Assembly: GCF_012033695.1 (NCBI RefSeq)
Contig: NZ_JAAVJI010000002.1
Span: forward strand, 605,391 to 669,390
Direction of reading: 5' to 3'
Length of the DNA: 64,000 bases
Source: Pseudomonas quercus
GTDB taxonomy: Bacteria; Pseudomonadota; Gammaproteobacteria; Pseudomonadales; Pseudomonadaceae
Shown here: piece by piece, positions 37,118 to 47,826 of the stretch
Layout: each line of letters opens with the position of its first letter
Numbering within the stretch: position 1 is the first letter of the stretch
The notes under the pieces: generated by a model
Seen by the model: the letters and a program-made list of their open reading frames with translations, nothing else
Told to the model about the DNA's origin: nothing
The model's database searches: none
Made by a program: the position numbers and the translations under genes

Positions 37118-38104
37118 ATGCGGGATTTCTCTACCGACCTTCCACCCTTGCCTGAAGGCTTTCGCCCAAAGCTTGGCATCAGTGCGTGCCTGGTCGGGGA
37201 GGAAGTTCGCTACAACGGTGGCCACAAGACCTCCAGGTACTGTACCCAAGTATTGGGCGAGTACGTGGATTTCGCACCTGTATGCCCGGAAATGGCCGTG
37301 GGCCTGGGCGTGCCTCGCGAACCCATCCGCCTTGTAGGTGATCCAGAGGCGCCTAAGGCCCTTGGCAGCGTTAACCCGTCTTTAGACGTCACAGCACCGC
37401 TGCTGCGATACGGCGAGCAGATGGCAGCTGAGCTGGGGGATATTTCTGGCTACATCTTCATGCACAAATCACCATCTTGCGGCCTTGAGCGTGTCAAGGT
37501 GTACCGTGAAAACGGCGTCACGCAAATGCAAGGAGGCCGAGGCCTGTTCGCACAAGCATTCTGTGCAGCACGCCCCGACCTTCCCGTTGAAGAGGACGGG
37601 CGCCTGTGCGACCCCGTACTTAGAGAAAATTTTCTGGTCCGTGTCTACGCCTATGCCCACTGGCAGCACCTATTGGCAAGTGGGTTGACCAAGGGTCGGC
37701 TACTGGCATTCCATGCGCGGTATAAGTACCAGCTGATGGCTAACAATCCTGAACAATATAAGGCATTAGGCCACTTGTTAGGGGCTATGGGCCAGTTGGA
37801 CGTTGAACAAGTCGCTCCCCAGTACTTCAGCCAGTTAATGGCAGCGCTGCGCCGGTGTGCGACCCGCGGCACGCATACCAATGTGTTGCAGCACATCGCC
37901 GGTTACCTCAATGGCGTGCTCGATGCCGCTGGGCGCCAGGAGCTTCAAGGCCTTATCACGCAGTACCGTGAGGGTACCGTCCCACTGGTAGTACCGCTCA
38001 CCCTACTCAAGCATTTATTCCGTCTTAATCCTCACCCTTACATTGCGGCACAGGTGTACCTGCAACCGCACCCGGAAAAATTGAGCCTTCGCAATGCGAT
38101 CTGA
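37118..38104 (+). CDS. DUF523-DUF1722 fusion (YbgA-type, TudS-like)
   Basis: A 328-residue protein with an N-terminal DUF523 domain (about 18-165) and a C-terminal DUF1722 domain (about 195-310). DUF523 proteins include the [4Fe-4S] thiouracil desulfurase TudS; three cysteines likely hold the cluster, Cys24 (SACLVG), Cys56 (PVCPE) and Cys121 (SPSCG). DUF1722 (LLAFHARYKYQLMA) is also found as YbgA, the gene upstream of phrB in E. coli. The joined domain, the perfect PplR box and the phrB partner suggest a role in handling pyrimidine photodamage; that is inference. GAGG precedes the ATG. Confidence 0.9.
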   Translation: MRDFSTDLPPLPEGFRPKLGISACLVGEEVRYNGGHKTSRYCTQVLGEYVDFAPVCPEMAVGLGVPREPIRLVGDPEAPKALGSVNPSLDVTAPLLRYGEQMAAELGDISGYIFMHKSPSCGLERVKVYRENGVTQMQGGRGLFAQAFCAARPDLPVEEDGRLCDPVLRENFLVRVYAYAHWQHLLASGLTKGRLLAFHARYKYQLMANNPEQYKALGHLLGAMGQLDVEQVAPQYFSQLMAALRRCATRGTHTNVLQHIAGYLNGVLDAAGRQELQGLITQYREGTVPLVVPLTLLKHLFRLNPHPYIAAQVYLQPHPEKLSLRNAI

Positions 38105-38107
38105 ATC

Positions 38108-39058
38108 ATGAAAGCCCTTCCCGAACCTTCCTATCTTGAGGAAAACACCGCCGGCGATGTGTTGCCAGACAACGCGATAGCTCAAGGCTGGCTGCCTATC
38201 CGTGAAGTATCCAGGCGGACAGGTGTCAATCCTGTAACGCTGCGCGCCTGGGAGCGGCGCTATGGCCTTATCGTTCCCCATCGCACGCCAAAAGGGCACC
38301 GCTTGTATTCGCCCACGCATTTGGAGCGTATCCAGCGCGTTGTTACCTGGCTGAATCGGGGTGTTTCGGTCAGCCAGATCAAAGCGCTGCTGGATACACC
38401 TCAGCAGCGCCTCCAGGCCCCCACAGTCAGCGACTGGGTCCCTTTACGGGAAAGCTTGATGCAAGCCATTGCAGGGCTGGCCGAGCGGCGCCTGGACGAG
38501 CAGTTCAACCAGGCGATGGCACTGTACCCGCCTACTACGTTGTGCGAACGCTTGCTACTTCCCTTGTTGGCCGACCTGCACGTGCGATGGCAGCAGCAGT
38601 TCGGTGCGAACCTTGAGCGTGCTTTCTTCTATGGATGGCTGCGGAGCAAGCTGGGTACGCGGCTGTACCACAACAATCGCCAACTCAGCGGTGCTCCGTT
38701 GCTGCTGGTCAAGTACAGCGAAGTGCCTTTTGACCCGGAACTGTGGCTAACCGCTTGGCTTGCAAGCAGCGCTGATTGCTTGGTTGAAGTGCTGGATTGG
38801 TCGCTGCCGGCAGGGGAGCTGATGCTAGCCGTGGAACGCCTGTCTGCCCGTGCATTGGTCGTTTATGCCAGCCGTCCCTTGCAGGTAGACATACTGGCCC
38901 GGCAGCTAGAGAACTGCCCGTGCCCAGTGCTGCTGGCTGGTCCTGCTGTGGTCATTCACGGGCAGGCCCTGCAGGAGCACGAAGCACTTCGTGCGGTCAT
39001 GTTGGCCAACGATCCTCTGGCTGCGCAACTCGCACTGCGTCAGCGCAACCTGCTCTGA
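38108..39058 (+). CDS. pplR1: LitR-type MerR regulator (PplR1-like)
   Basis: A 316-residue MerR regulator with HTH at residues about 29-90 (IREVSRRTGVNPVTLRAWE) and a CarH-like C-terminal part that has lost the cobalamin-ligand His: the segment LLLVKYSEVPFDPELW has none. That loss is typical of class II LitR and agrees with the report that PplR1 action in P. putida does not need B12. It starts 3 bases after the DUF523 stop and lies 41 bases before phrB, as pplR1 does in KT2440. It probably represses its own operon through the box at 37078. Confidence 0.92.
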   Translation: MKALPEPSYLEENTAGDVLPDNAIAQGWLPIREVSRRTGVNPVTLRAWERRYGLIVPHRTPKGHRLYSPTHLERIQRVVTWLNRGVSVSQIKALLDTPQQRLQAPTVSDWVPLRESLMQAIAGLAERRLDEQFNQAMALYPPTTLCERLLLPLLADLHVRWQQQFGANLERAFFYGWLRSKLGTRLYHNNRQLSGAPLLLVKYSEVPFDPELWLTAWLASSADCLVEVLDWSLPAGELMLAVERLSARALVVYASRPLQVDILARQLENCPCPVLLAGPAVVIHGQALQEHEALRAVMLANDPLAAQLALRQRNLL

Positions 39059-39099
39059 CCTTTTCCGTAAGGCTTTTGTAAGCTCACCGAAGGACTGTT

Positions 39100-40542
39100 A
39101 TGCCTCACGACGCACCGCGCCAGCTGGTCTGGCTGCGCACCGACTTGCGCTTCGAAGACAATACCGCTTTGCTCGAAGCCAGCAGCCGGGGGCCTACCTT
39201 GGCGCTGTTTGTGGTCAGCCCCGCGCAATGGGCGTCCCATGATGATGCCAGCTGTAAAGTGGATTTCTGGTTGCGGCTATTAGCTACTCTAGAGCGCCAG
39301 TTGGCAGCGGTAAACATTCCTTTGCTGATTCGCACGATTCCTCATTGGCATGACGTTCCAGCCGCCTTGGGCAAACTTTGCCAAGAGCAGAGCATACAAG
39401 GCGTTCATTGCAATGAAGAGTACGGCTTCAATGAGCGGGAGCGGGATACAGCCACGGCCACCTACCTGGAAAAGGCGGGGGTAAGCTTCAACAGTTACCT
39501 CGACCAAAGCTTGTTCGCACCCGGTACCGTGCTTACGAAAACAGGCAATTATTATCAGGTATTCGGTCAGTTCAAGCGCGCTTGCCTGGAGCAGCTGCGG
39601 TTTGGCACGCCTTCGACGGGTGGCACACCACGCAAGCAGGCAGCGATCAAGGTTCACAGTGATGCGGTACCTAGCCAGGCAACAGGCTTTACAACACCCT
39701 CCAAACGTATTCAGGAGCACTGGCCTGCCACGCAGGGCGAAGCTCAGCGTCGGCTGGCGGCTTTTACAGATGAGGCCATCCACGACTATCACATTGCACG
39801 GGACCTGCCCTCGCGACCGGGCACCAGTGAACTGTCAGCTTACTTGAATGCAGGCGCCCTTTCGGTACGCCAATGCCTGGCTGCAGCGCTATTAAGCAAC
39901 CAAGGCGAGTTGGATAGCGGCAGCGTTGGCGCCACTACCTGGATAGGCGAATTGCTATGGCGGGAATTCTACAAACACATCCTGGTGGGCTACCCCCGGG
40001 TCTCTCGCCACCGGGCTTTCCGTCAGCACACAGAAGCGTTGCCCTGGCGAAATGCGCTTGAAGACTTCGCGGCCTGGCAGGAAGGCCGTACAGGCATCCC
40101 TATCATCGATGCCGCCATGCGCCAACTGAAGGCCATTGGCTGGATGCACAACCGCTTACGCATGATTGCCGCCATGTTCCTGAGCAAAAACCTGTTGATT
40201 GATTGGCGCCTAGGCGAGCAATACTTCATGCAGCACTTGATCGATGGAGAGTTGGCAGCCAATAACGGGGGGTGGCAGTGGAGCGCGTCCACGGGTACGG
40301 ACTCAGTGCCTTACTTCAGGGTGTTCAACCCTGTTAGCCAATCGGCGCGGTTTGATAGCCAGGGCGTATTCATCAAGGCGTGGGTCCCGGAACTTAAGTC
40401 ACTTGGCCCTAAGCACGTGCATGCTCCGGCACATGGCAATTCCCTCCCCGGTGCCTTGGCATATCCTGCCCCCATCGTGGACCTGGGCGAAAGCCGAAGG
40501 CGAGCACTGTCAGCCTTCAAGAATCTGCCAAGGCAGGGCTAA
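39100..40542 (+). CDS. phrB: Deoxyribodipyrimidine photolyase
   Basis: Uses blue light to split cyclobutane pyrimidine dimers in DNA. The 480-residue product has an N-terminal alpha/beta domain (LVWLRTDLRFEDNTAL) and a C-terminal FAD-binding domain with IDAAMRQLKAIGWMHNRLRMI and DGELAANNGGWQWSASTGTD, the standard class I CPD photolyase motifs. Length matches E. coli PhrB (about 470). GAAGGA precedes the ATG. It is probably the last gene of the light-controlled operon and is 29 bases from the convergent murI. Confidence 0.97.
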   Translation: MPHDAPRQLVWLRTDLRFEDNTALLEASSRGPTLALFVVSPAQWASHDDASCKVDFWLRLLATLERQLAAVNIPLLIRTIPHWHDVPAALGKLCQEQSIQGVHCNEEYGFNERERDTATATYLEKAGVSFNSYLDQSLFAPGTVLTKTGNYYQVFGQFKRACLEQLRFGTPSTGGTPRKQAAIKVHSDAVPSQATGFTTPSKRIQEHWPATQGEAQRRLAAFTDEAIHDYHIARDLPSRPGTSELSAYLNAGALSVRQCLAAALLSNQGELDSGSVGATTWIGELLWREFYKHILVGYPRVSRHRAFRQHTEALPWRNALEDFAAWQEGRTGIPIIDAAMRQLKAIGWMHNRLRMIAAMFLSKNLLIDWRLGEQYFMQHLIDGELAANNGGWQWSASTGTDSVPYFRVFNPVSQSARFDSQGVFIKAWVPELKSLGPKHVHAPAHGNSLPGALAYPAPIVDLGESRRRALSAFKNLPRQG

Positions 40543-40571
40543 CCTACGGCCAACCGCACGCGCACGTTCCT

Positions 40572-41372
40572 TCATGTTTCGAACGTGTACACGGCGTCAC
40601 TGCCCATGCCGAACGCCTGCAACACCTTATGGAAATGCGGCACGTTCCCAGACGTCCAGTACTGAACAGGTGCTGGGGCTGTGGCGCTCAATCGACCTTC
40701 GTTTCCCAGTAGCCGGTGCAGCTGTCGCGCCACGGCTGCGCCAGTGTCCACCAACGCTATAGCTTCAGGAAGAAGCTCTGCCAATAACGGCCTGAGGAAA
40801 GGATAGTGGGTACACCCAAGGATCAGCGTGTCGCACCCTGCAGCCAGAAGGGGGGTCAAGTAATGCATCAGCAGCGCCCGCAAGGCAGGGCTGTGCAAGT
40901 CGCCTTGCTCGATCAGCTCTACTAGCCCTGGGCAAGGTTGAGTTACAACGGTCACGTTCATTGCAAAACGGTCGAGCAGCGCGGCAAAGCGCGCACTCTG
41001 CAAGGTGCCTGTGGTGGCCAACACCCCGACAATGCCATTGCGGGTTGCCTGTGCGGCAGGTTTGACTGCAGGCTCCATCCCGATGATGGGCCAGCCTGGG
41101 TAGCACTGCCTGAGGTCTGCCGCTGCTGCCGCGGTCGCTGTGTTACATGCGATCACAAGCGCCTTGGCGCCTTGGGTACGGAAGAATTCGGCAATGGCAA
41201 TGCACCGGCTGCGGATGAACTCAGGGCTTTTCTCGCCATAGGGCATGTGGCCACAATCGCCGACATACAGTAGCGATTCGTTGGGAAGCAGCCTGCTGAT
41301 TTCCGTTAAAACGGAAAGCCCCCCTACACCGGAGTCGAACACGCCCACCGGCGCGCCTGCACGTTCAACCAC
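40572..41372 (-). CDS. murI: Glutamate racemase
   Basis: Makes D-glutamate for peptidoglycan. The 266-residue product has [11 protein letters not shown], the two catalytic cysteines in ACNTATAA and LGCTHYP, and the usual length. The GTG start at 41372 overlaps moeB by 8 bases and gives the family N-terminus [15 protein letters not shown]; an upstream in-frame ATG lies inside moeB. It is the last gene of the hemA-prfA-prmC-moeB-murI series. Confidence 0.95.
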   Translation of the reverse strand: MVERAGAPVGVFDSGVGGLSVLTEISRLLPNESLLYVGDCGHMPYGEKSPEFIRSRCIAIAEFFRTQGAKALVIACNTATAAAAADLRQCYPGWPIIGMEPAVKPAAQATRNGIVGVLATTGTLQSARFAALLDRFAMNVTVVTQPCPGLVELIEQGDLHSPALRALLMHYLTPLLAAGCDTLILGCTHYPFLRPLLAELLPEAIALVDTGAAVARQLHRLLGNEGRLSATAPAPVQYWTSGNVPHFHKVLQAFGMGSDAVYTFET

Positions 41373-42120
41373 CGCGCACCTGACAGACCGGGCACTGCGG
41401 GTCACGCTTGAGCCGTAACTCGCGAAAGCGCGATGTGAACCCATCGATCAACAGCAGGCGCCCTATCAGCGGCTCTCCGAAGCCGGCCAGCACCTTGAGC
41501 GCCTCAAGCGCCTGGAGGCTACCCACCATTCCAACGAGTGGCCCCAGTACCCCGGCCTCGCTGCACGTAAGCTCGGCGTCGCTGCCATAGCCATACAGGC
41601 AGTGGTAGCAGGGGCTACTGGCCAGGCGCGGGTCAAATACCGACAGTTGCCCTTCCAGGCGAATGGCAGCACCGCTCACCAATGGCTTGCCCTGTTTAAA
41701 ACAGGCGGCGTTTACCGCGCTGCGAGTGGCGAAATTGTCGGAACAGTCCAAAACGAGGTCTACGGACGCTACGGCGTTTCCCAGGCTATCAGTGTCCAGT
41801 GCCTGCACATGGGGCACCAGCGCTATCCCAGGGTTGATGCTGCGCAGGCGTGCCATGGCCGATGCCACCTTCGGCTGCCCTACCGCTTCGGTGCCATGAA
41901 GCACCTGCCGCTGCAGGTTCGTGAGGTCCACTGTGTCGAAGTCTGCCAGGTGGAGCTCGCCAACACCCGCAGCTGCCAGGTACAAGGCCACGGGTGAGCC
42001 CAACCCGCCAAGCCCAACGATCAGTACACGGCTGGCCTTGAGCTTCAGCTGGCCGGCTACATCGACCTGGGCCAGCAATATCTGCCGGCTATAGCGCAGC
42101 AGTTCCTCATCGCTTAGCAC
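41365..42120 (-). CDS. moeB: Molybdopterin-synthase adenylyltransferase MoeB/ThiF-type
   Basis: Activates the sulfur-carrier subunit of molybdopterin synthase by adenylation. The 251-residue product has the ATP motif [18 protein letters not shown], the reactive Cys in [11 protein letters not shown] and two zinc cysteine pairs (CYHC and CPVC). A ThiF role cannot be ruled out. The ATG overlaps the end of prmC by 7 bases. Confidence 0.94.
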   Translation of the reverse strand: MLSDEELLRYSRQILLAQVDVAGQLKLKASRVLIVGLGGLGSPVALYLAAAGVGELHLADFDTVDLTNLQRQVLHGTEAVGQPKVASAMARLRSINPGIALVPHVQALDTDSLGNAVASVDLVLDCSDNFATRSAVNAACFKQGKPLVSGAAIRLEGQLSVFDPRLASSPCYHCLYGYGSDAELTCSEAGVLGPLVGMVGSLQALEALKVLAGFGEPLIGRLLLIDGFTSRFRELRLKRDPQCPVCQVRGG

Positions 42121-42944
42121 GCCAGGCGCCCCAGGGTCACGCGTTCGTGGTTACCCAAGTCGATGCGGCTCTCGATCTGCTCAAAGCCCTGGCGTGCCAG
42201 TAATTCCCGTACCTGGGCCGCTTGATCATACCCATGTTCCAGCATCAGCCAGCCACCGGGCGCCAGGTGTTCAGGTGCAGCGGCCACAATGTGGCGGATG
42301 TCGTCCAGGCCATCGTTGCCCGATACCAGCGCGCTGACAGGTTCGAAGCGTACATCTCCTGCACTCAGGTGAGGATCCTGGCTACGGATGTAGGGCGGGT
42401 TGCTCACGATCAGGTGGAAACGTTCGCCAGCCAGCGCACTGAACCAGTGGCTGGTGCGCACGCTCACATTGCCCAACCCAAGGCGGGCCCGGTTGCGCTC
42501 GGCCAAGGCCACCGCCTCCGGAACCCGGTCTACGGCCACCACGTCCCAGGCCGCGCGCTCGCACGCCAATGCCAGGGCGATGGCCCCGGTGCCGGTGCCC
42601 AAGTCCAGCACACGCGCCTGCTCGACAGGTAGGCAGTGCAGGGCTAGCTCCACCAACAACTCGGTTTCCGGCCGTGGAATCAGGGTATGAGGCGCCACTT
42701 CCAGGTCCAGCGACCAGAAGCCTTGCTGGCCCAGGATGTAGGCCACCGGCTCGCCTTCACGGCGGCGCGCCACATAGCTTTGGAAAACCTGAGCAGCCTC
42801 GCTGCCAACGATGCGTTCTGGCCAGGTACGCAGATAGCTGCGGCTTTTACCCAGGGCTGCGGCCAGGAGCAGCTCGGCATCCAGGCGTGCGGTAGGCGAA
42901 TCAGGAAGCTGCGCTTCACGCAGCAGGCTGGCGATAATAGTCAT
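42114..42944 (-). CDS. prmC: Release-factor glutamine methyltransferase PrmC
   Basis: Methylates the Gln of the GGQ motif in release factors RF1 and RF2. The 276-residue product has the N-terminal substrate-binding helices, SAM motif VLDLGTGTGAIALALA and the catalytic NPPY. It starts directly after the prfA stop, so enzyme and substrate are made together. Confidence 0.97.
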   Translation of the reverse strand: MTIIASLLREAQLPDSPTARLDAELLLAAALGKSRSYLRTWPERIVGSEAAQVFQSYVARRREGEPVAYILGQQGFWSLDLEVAPHTLIPRPETELLVELALHCLPVEQARVLDLGTGTGAIALALACERAAWDVVAVDRVPEAVALAERNRARLGLGNVSVRTSHWFSALAGERFHLIVSNPPYIRSQDPHLSAGDVRFEPVSALVSGNDGLDDIRHIVAAAPEHLAPGGWLMLEHGYDQAAQVRELLARQGFEQIESRIDLGNHERVTLGRLAC

Positions 42945-44027
42945 TTATTCACCCAGGGCCGCCAGTTGGTCTGCCTGGTATTCGGCCAGCAGGGGCTCGA
43001 TCACCGCATCCACACCGCCTGCCAGGATGTCATCAAGGGAATACAGAGTAAGGTTGACACGGTGGTCGGTTACCCGGCCCTGAGGAAAATTGTAGGTACG
43101 AATACGTTCCGAGCGATCCCCCGAGCCCACCAGCAGCTTGCGCTCGCTGGCAATGGCGTTCTGTGCGGCGCTGGTCTGGATGTCGTTGAGCTTGGCGGAC
43201 AGCCAGCCCATGGCACGGGCTCGGTTCTTGTGCTGGGAACGCTCTTCCTGGCACTCCACAACGATACCCGTAGGCAAGTGCGTGATACGGATAGCCGAGT
43301 CGGTTTTGTTGATGTGCTGCCCACCTGCGCCCGATGCGCGGTAGGTGTCCACGCGCAGGTCGGCCGGGTTGATCTCGATCGCCACCTGCTCATCGGGCTC
43401 GGCCAGCACCGCTACGGTACAGGCTGACGTATGGATACGCCCCTGGGATTCGGTTTCCGGCACCCGCTGTACGCGGTGTGCGCCGGATTCGAACTTGAGC
43501 TTGGCGTAGACGTTGTCACCTTCTACGCGGGCAATCACTTCTTTATAGCCGCCGTGCTCGCCTTCGTTCTCGGACAGCACCTCTACTCGCCAACCACGCT
43601 TTTCGGCGTAGCGCGAATACATGCGGAACAGGTCCCCGGAAAAGATCGCCGCTTCGTCGCCGCCGGTGCCGGCACGTATCTCAAGGAAGACGTTACGGCT
43701 GTCGTTCGGGTCCTTGGGCAACAGCATGCGCTGGAGCATGTGCTCCAGGTCAGCCAACTGCTGCTTGCCTTCGCGCACCTCTTCCACGGCCATTTCACGC
43801 AAATCCGGGTCGTTGTCCTTGAGCAGCGCTTGTGCGCCTTCAAGGTCTTCCTGAACCTTGCGCCATTGGCGGAACGCCGCAACCACCGGTTCCAGTTCCG
43901 CGTATTCGCGGGAAAAGCTACGGAATCGCGTTTGGTCGGAAATGATTTCGGCATCCCCTAGCAGCGCGGTCACTTCTTCGTAGCGCTCCTGGAGGATATC
44001 CAGTTTGTTCAGCAGAGACGCTTTCAT
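42945..44027 (-). CDS. prfA: Peptide chain release factor 1
   Basis: Recognises UAA and UAG stop codons and releases the peptide. The 360-residue product has the GGQ catalytic motif in [12 protein letters not shown] and a domain 2/4 decoding region with the tripeptide in the VPETES segment. The ATG overlaps the hemA stop by 3 bases. Full length. Confidence 0.97.
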   Translation of the reverse strand: MKASLLNKLDILQERYEEVTALLGDAEIISDQTRFRSFSREYAELEPVVAAFRQWRKVQEDLEGAQALLKDNDPDLREMAVEEVREGKQQLADLEHMLQRMLLPKDPNDSRNVFLEIRAGTGGDEAAIFSGDLFRMYSRYAEKRGWRVEVLSENEGEHGGYKEVIARVEGDNVYAKLKFESGAHRVQRVPETESQGRIHTSACTVAVLAEPDEQVAIEINPADLRVDTYRASGAGGQHINKTDSAIRITHLPTGIVVECQEERSQHKNRARAMGWLSAKLNDIQTSAAQNAIASERKLLVGSGDRSERIRTYNFPQGRVTDHRVNLTLYSLDDILAGGVDAVIEPLLAEYQADQLAALGE

Positions 44028-45301
44028 TGCACAGGTCTGTCCGTAGCGCCCTCATCGAGGGCAAACAATTCTTGAGCCATGGCCAGTGCATCGAGGCGGC
44101 CTTCGGCGGAGAGTTTCTTGAGCTGTACGCTCGGGGCATGCAACAGCTTGTTGGTCAGGCCTCGCGCCAACTGTGCCAATACCTCTTCAGCATTACCCCC
44201 GTTGGCCAGCAACCGCTGGGCCTTTTGGAGTTCCTCGTCGCGCAGGCGTTCACCCTGCTGCCGGTAGGCCCGAAGCACATCCACCGCGGCCAGTTCTCGC
44301 AGCCGGGCCATGAAGTCGGTCACCCCTTCGGTCACCATCTCTTCAGCAGCCTGGGCAGCGCCCTGCCGGCTCTTGAGGTTCTCGGCCACTACATCGTGCA
44401 GGTCGTCGACGGTATACAGGTAGACATCGTCCAGTTCACCCACTTCTGGCTCGATGTCCCGAGGTACTGCGATATCCACCATGAAAATGGGCTTGTGACG
44501 GCGCAGCTTCAAGGCGCTTTCCACAGCGCCCTTGCCCAGGATCGGCAATTGGCTGGCGGTGGAGCTGATCACAATATCGCTATTGACCAGCTCCTGGGGT
44601 ATATCGGCCAGCAGCACAGCATGGGCACCAAATTCCTCGGCCAGCACCTTGGCCCGTTCCAGGGTGCGGTTGGCGACCACGATGCGTTTCACACCCTGTT
44701 CATGAAGGTGCCGGGCAACCAGGGTAATGGTTTCTCCCGCGCCGATCAGCAGTGCCTGGCTGCGCTGCAGGTCCGAGAAGATCTGCCGCGCCAGGCTAAC
44801 CGCCGCAAACGCCACGGACACCGGGTTTTCACCGATGGCCGTGTCGGTGCGTACTTGCTTGGCGGCATTGAAAGTGGCCTGGAACAGCCGCCCCAGCAAT
44901 GGCCCAACGGTGCCAGCTTCACGTGCCACAGCATAGGCGGATTTCATCTGGCCCAGGATTTGCGGTTCACCCAGCACCAGCGAGTCCAGCCCGGCCGCCA
45001 CGCGCATCATGTGGCGCACCGCGTCGGCATCTTCGTGCACATAGGCACAGGCCCGCAGCTCGGCTGCGCTGAGCTGATGGTACTCTGCGAGCCAGGCCAA
45101 TACCGCTTCGGCTTCAGCACTTGACTGCTCGATGTACAGTTCGCTGCGATTGCACGTAGACAGAATCGCGGCTTCGCGGCTGCCGGTACGCTGACACAGC
45201 TGCTGCAACGCCCCGACCAGTTGCTCAGGCGTAAACGCCACGCGCTCGCGCACGTCTACCGAGGCGGTCTTGTGGTTGATACCGAGGGCGATGAAGGCCA
45301 T
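44024..45301 (-). CDS. hemA: Glutamyl-tRNA reductase
   Basis: Reduces glutamyl-tRNA to glutamate-1-semialdehyde, first step of tetrapyrrole synthesis. The 425-residue product has the catalytic Cys50 in [10 protein letters not shown], the [13 protein letters not shown] segment and the NADPH motif GAGET. It heads the operon that includes prfA and prmC, a common arrangement. It is divergent from the TPR lipoprotein gene. Confidence 0.97.
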   Translation of the reverse strand: MAFIALGINHKTASVDVRERVAFTPEQLVGALQQLCQRTGSREAAILSTCNRSELYIEQSSAEAEAVLAWLAEYHQLSAAELRACAYVHEDADAVRHMMRVAAGLDSLVLGEPQILGQMKSAYAVAREAGTVGPLLGRLFQATFNAAKQVRTDTAIGENPVSVAFAAVSLARQIFSDLQRSQALLIGAGETITLVARHLHEQGVKRIVVANRTLERAKVLAEEFGAHAVLLADIPQELVNSDIVISSTASQLPILGKGAVESALKLRRHKPIFMVDIAVPRDIEPEVGELDDVYLYTVDDLHDVVAENLKSRQGAAQAAEEMVTEGVTDFMARLRELAAVDVLRAYRQQGERLRDEELQKAQRLLANGGNAEEVLAQLARGLTNKLLHAPSVQLKKLSAEGRLDALAMAQELFALDEGATDRPVQ

Positions 45302-45477
45302 GCACTGTCGCTGAAGGGATTCTGAGCCGGCAATTGTCCTACTTCATCAAGCTCAGAACAACCACCGTACTCTATTGTCCCAATAGACGGATGACATAAA
45401 GCCGCCTGTATGGGTATTGCCGTCCGGCTTGTGTCATGATGCCCACCACTGCAGGTAAGCCGCTCGATTTCCCCCCT

Positions 45478-47205
45478 ATGAAAAAATCCCCCGCGTTGCT
45501 TCTCGCTCTCGCCATGTTAGGCGGCTGCCAAAACTGGGCTGCCACCCACGGAACTGCGGCCCCTGCCGCTGCCGAGGCCCCCACTACGCCACCCGCCCCG
45601 CCGGTGGTGTATGGCTCGTTCACCGAGGAAACGCTTTACAGCCTGCTCACTGCCGAGCTGGCAGGCCAGCGAAACCGTTTCGACATTGCGCTGGACAATT
45701 ACGTTACCCAAGCTCAGAAAACCCAGGACCCGGCCGTGGCCGAGCGTGCCTTCCGGATTGCCGAGTACATGGGTGCAGACCAGTCTGCCCTTCAAACGTC
45801 ACTCATATGGGCCCGCAGCGCGCCTGCAGACCTTGACGCGCAACGGGCAGCAGCCATTGCCCTGGCGCGGTCAGGCCGCTATGACGAGTCCATGGCCTAT
45901 ATGGAGAGAGTACTCCAGGGCAAAGGCGACACACACTTCGACTTTCTGGCGCTGTCGGCAGCCGAGACCGACCAGGCTACACGAGATGGCCTGCTTCATG
46001 GCTTTGAACGGCTGCTGGCCAAGTACCCAGGCAACGGCCAGCTGATTTTTGGCAAAGCCTTGTTGCTGCAGCAAGATGGCAAAGCTCAGGAAGCTTTGAC
46101 CTTGCTGGAACGCAACCCGCCCAAGGACGAAGAAATCGCCCCGCTGTTGTTGCGCGCCCGCCTTCTGCAAAACCTTGACCGCGGGAGCGAAGCGGTTCCC
46201 TTGCTGGACAAGGCGGTACGGAAGGCGCCTGAGGACAAACGCCTGCGCCTTGCACTGGCCCGTACTTTGGTTGAACAGAACCGCATCGAAGACGCCAAGG
46301 TCCAGTTCCAGGTATTGCTACAGCAGAACCCGGACGACGATGAGTTGCGCTATTCCCTGGCACTGGTGTGCCTGGAAGCGAAAGCCTGGGATGAGGCCGA
46401 GGGCTACCTGAACGACCTGGTAACACGCGGTGCCCACGTAGATTCTGCCCACCTGAACCTGGGCAGGGTCGCTGAGGAACACAATAACCCCCAGCAAGCC
46501 TTGAGCCAATACGCACTGGTGGGGCCAGGCACTGACTACCTTCCCGCCCAATTGCGCCAGGCCGACATACTCACAGCCAACGGCCAAGCCGCAGAAGCCT
46601 CTCGTCGCCTGGCCGCACAACGCGCTGCCAACCCGGACTATGCCGCACAACTGTACTTGGTGGAGGCCGAAACACTGGCCGACAACAACAGGAATGACCA
46701 GGCGTGGGCAGTACTGCAAACAGCCCTGGGGAAATTCCCTGGCGATTCCAACCTGCTCTACACACGAGCGATGCTGGCAGAAAAGCGCGGCGACCTTGGC
46801 CAGCTTGAGGCGGACCTGCGCAGCATCCTGCAACGCGAACCCGACAACGCCATGGCGCTCAATGCCTTGGGCTACACCTTGTCGGACCGTACCGACCGTA
46901 TTGCCGAAGCCAAAGCGCTCATCGAAAAAGCCCACCAGCTCATCCCGGACGACCCCGCCGTGCTGGACAGCCTGGGCTGGGTGAATTATCGCCTGGGCAA
47001 CCTTGAAGCCGCAGAAACCCTGTTGCGCCAGGCCCTGGCCCAGTTCCCCGATCACGAGGTTGCTGCCCATTTGGGTGAAGTGCTGTGGGTACGCGGGAAA
47101 CAACGCGAGGCGCGTCAGGTATGGGGTAATGCCCTCAAAGACCAGCCAGACAGCCCTACCCTGCGCAGCACCTTGCTGCGCCTCACCGGTTCCGAGAAGC
47201 CCTGA
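45478..47205 (+). CDS. TPR-repeat lipoprotein
   Basis: A 575-residue envelope protein with signal peptide and lipobox LGGC (MKKSPALLLALAMLGGC), then a Thr/Ala/Pro-rich linker and a long array of TPR helices (for example PDNAMALNALGYTLSDRT and PAVLDSLGWVNYRLGNLEAAETLLRQAL). It likely scaffolds protein contacts in the periplasm. It is followed by lolB after 3 bases, so it may belong to outer-membrane biogenesis, but no specific role is shown. ATG 45436 is an alternative start lacking the ideal signal peptide. Confidence 0.9.
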   Translation: MKKSPALLLALAMLGGCQNWAATHGTAAPAAAEAPTTPPAPPVVYGSFTEETLYSLLTAELAGQRNRFDIALDNYVTQAQKTQDPAVAERAFRIAEYMGADQSALQTSLIWARSAPADLDAQRAAAIALARSGRYDESMAYMERVLQGKGDTHFDFLALSAAETDQATRDGLLHGFERLLAKYPGNGQLIFGKALLLQQDGKAQEALTLLERNPPKDEEIAPLLLRARLLQNLDRGSEAVPLLDKAVRKAPEDKRLRLALARTLVEQNRIEDAKVQFQVLLQQNPDDDELRYSLALVCLEAKAWDEAEGYLNDLVTRGAHVDSAHLNLGRVAEEHNNPQQALSQYALVGPGTDYLPAQLRQADILTANGQAAEASRRLAAQRAANPDYAAQLYLVEAETLADNNRNDQAWAVLQTALGKFPGDSNLLYTRAMLAEKRGDLGQLEADLRSILQREPDNAMALNALGYTLSDRTDRIAEAKALIEKAHQLIPDDPAVLDSLGWVNYRLGNLEAAETLLRQALAQFPDHEVAAHLGEVLWVRGKQREARQVWGNALKDQPDSPTLRSTLLRLTGSEKP

Positions 47206-47208
47206 CCC

Positions 47209-47826
47209 ATGCTGTTGCGTAATTGCTTTGCCCTTTTGCTTGTTACTTTACTCGCTGGCTGTGCCGGCCTTGGCCCGCAGGAAGCTGTGCAAGGGCAAGG
47301 CACGGCACAGGGCTGGCGGGCTCACAAAACCGAAGTGGCTGCCATCGATGGCTGGGAAATTTCCGGCAAGGTCGGCATCCGTGCGCCCAGCGATTCGGGC
47401 AGCGGCACCTTGTACTGGCTGCAGCGCCAGGACTATTACGACATTCGCCTGTCCGGCCCTCTGGGCCGTGGCGCTGCACGGCTGACGGGCCACCCTGGTG
47501 ATGCAAGCCTGGAAGTGGCCAACCAAGGGCGTTACCAGGCGGCCACGCCTGAAGACCTGCTCCAGCAGCAACTGGGCTGGCGTTTGCCGGTAGGGAACCT
47601 GGTGTACTGGGTACGCGGCCTGCCAGCGCCAGAGGGCAAGAGCTCACTGACGCTCGATGGCGATAGCCGCCTGGCACGGCTTGAACAGGACGGCTGGACA
47701 GTGGAATACACCCGTTACAGCCAGCAAGGCGCCTACTGGCTGCCCGAGCGTATGAAACTGCATGGCCAGGACCTGGACGTGACCCTGGTGATCAAGGACT
47801 GGCAGCCACGCCAGCTGGGCCGCTGA
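47209..47826 (+). CDS. lolB: Outer-membrane lipoprotein receptor LolB
   Basis: Receives lipoproteins from LolA and inserts them into the outer membrane. The 205-residue product is itself a lipoprotein with lipobox LLAGC and a beta-barrel fold with W-rich strands ([26 protein letters not shown]). It lies between the TPR gene and ispE, both almost touching it, so they form one operon. Confidence 0.95.
   Translation: MLLRNCFALLLVTLLAGCAGLGPQEAVQGQGTAQGWRAHKTEVAAIDGWEISGKVGIRAPSDSGSGTLYWLQRQDYYDIRLSGPLGRGAARLTGHPGDASLEVANQGRYQAATPEDLLQQQLGWRLPVGNLVYWVRGLPAPEGKSSLTLDGDSRLARLEQDGWTVEYTRYSQQGAYWLPERMKLHGQDLDVTLVIKDWQPRQLGR

Noticed and set aside
44027..45124. Long plus-strand frame (365 codons) opposite hemA
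   Set aside because: It lies wholly antisense to a clear hemA gene and has no recognisable domain, so it is a shadow of hemA codon use.
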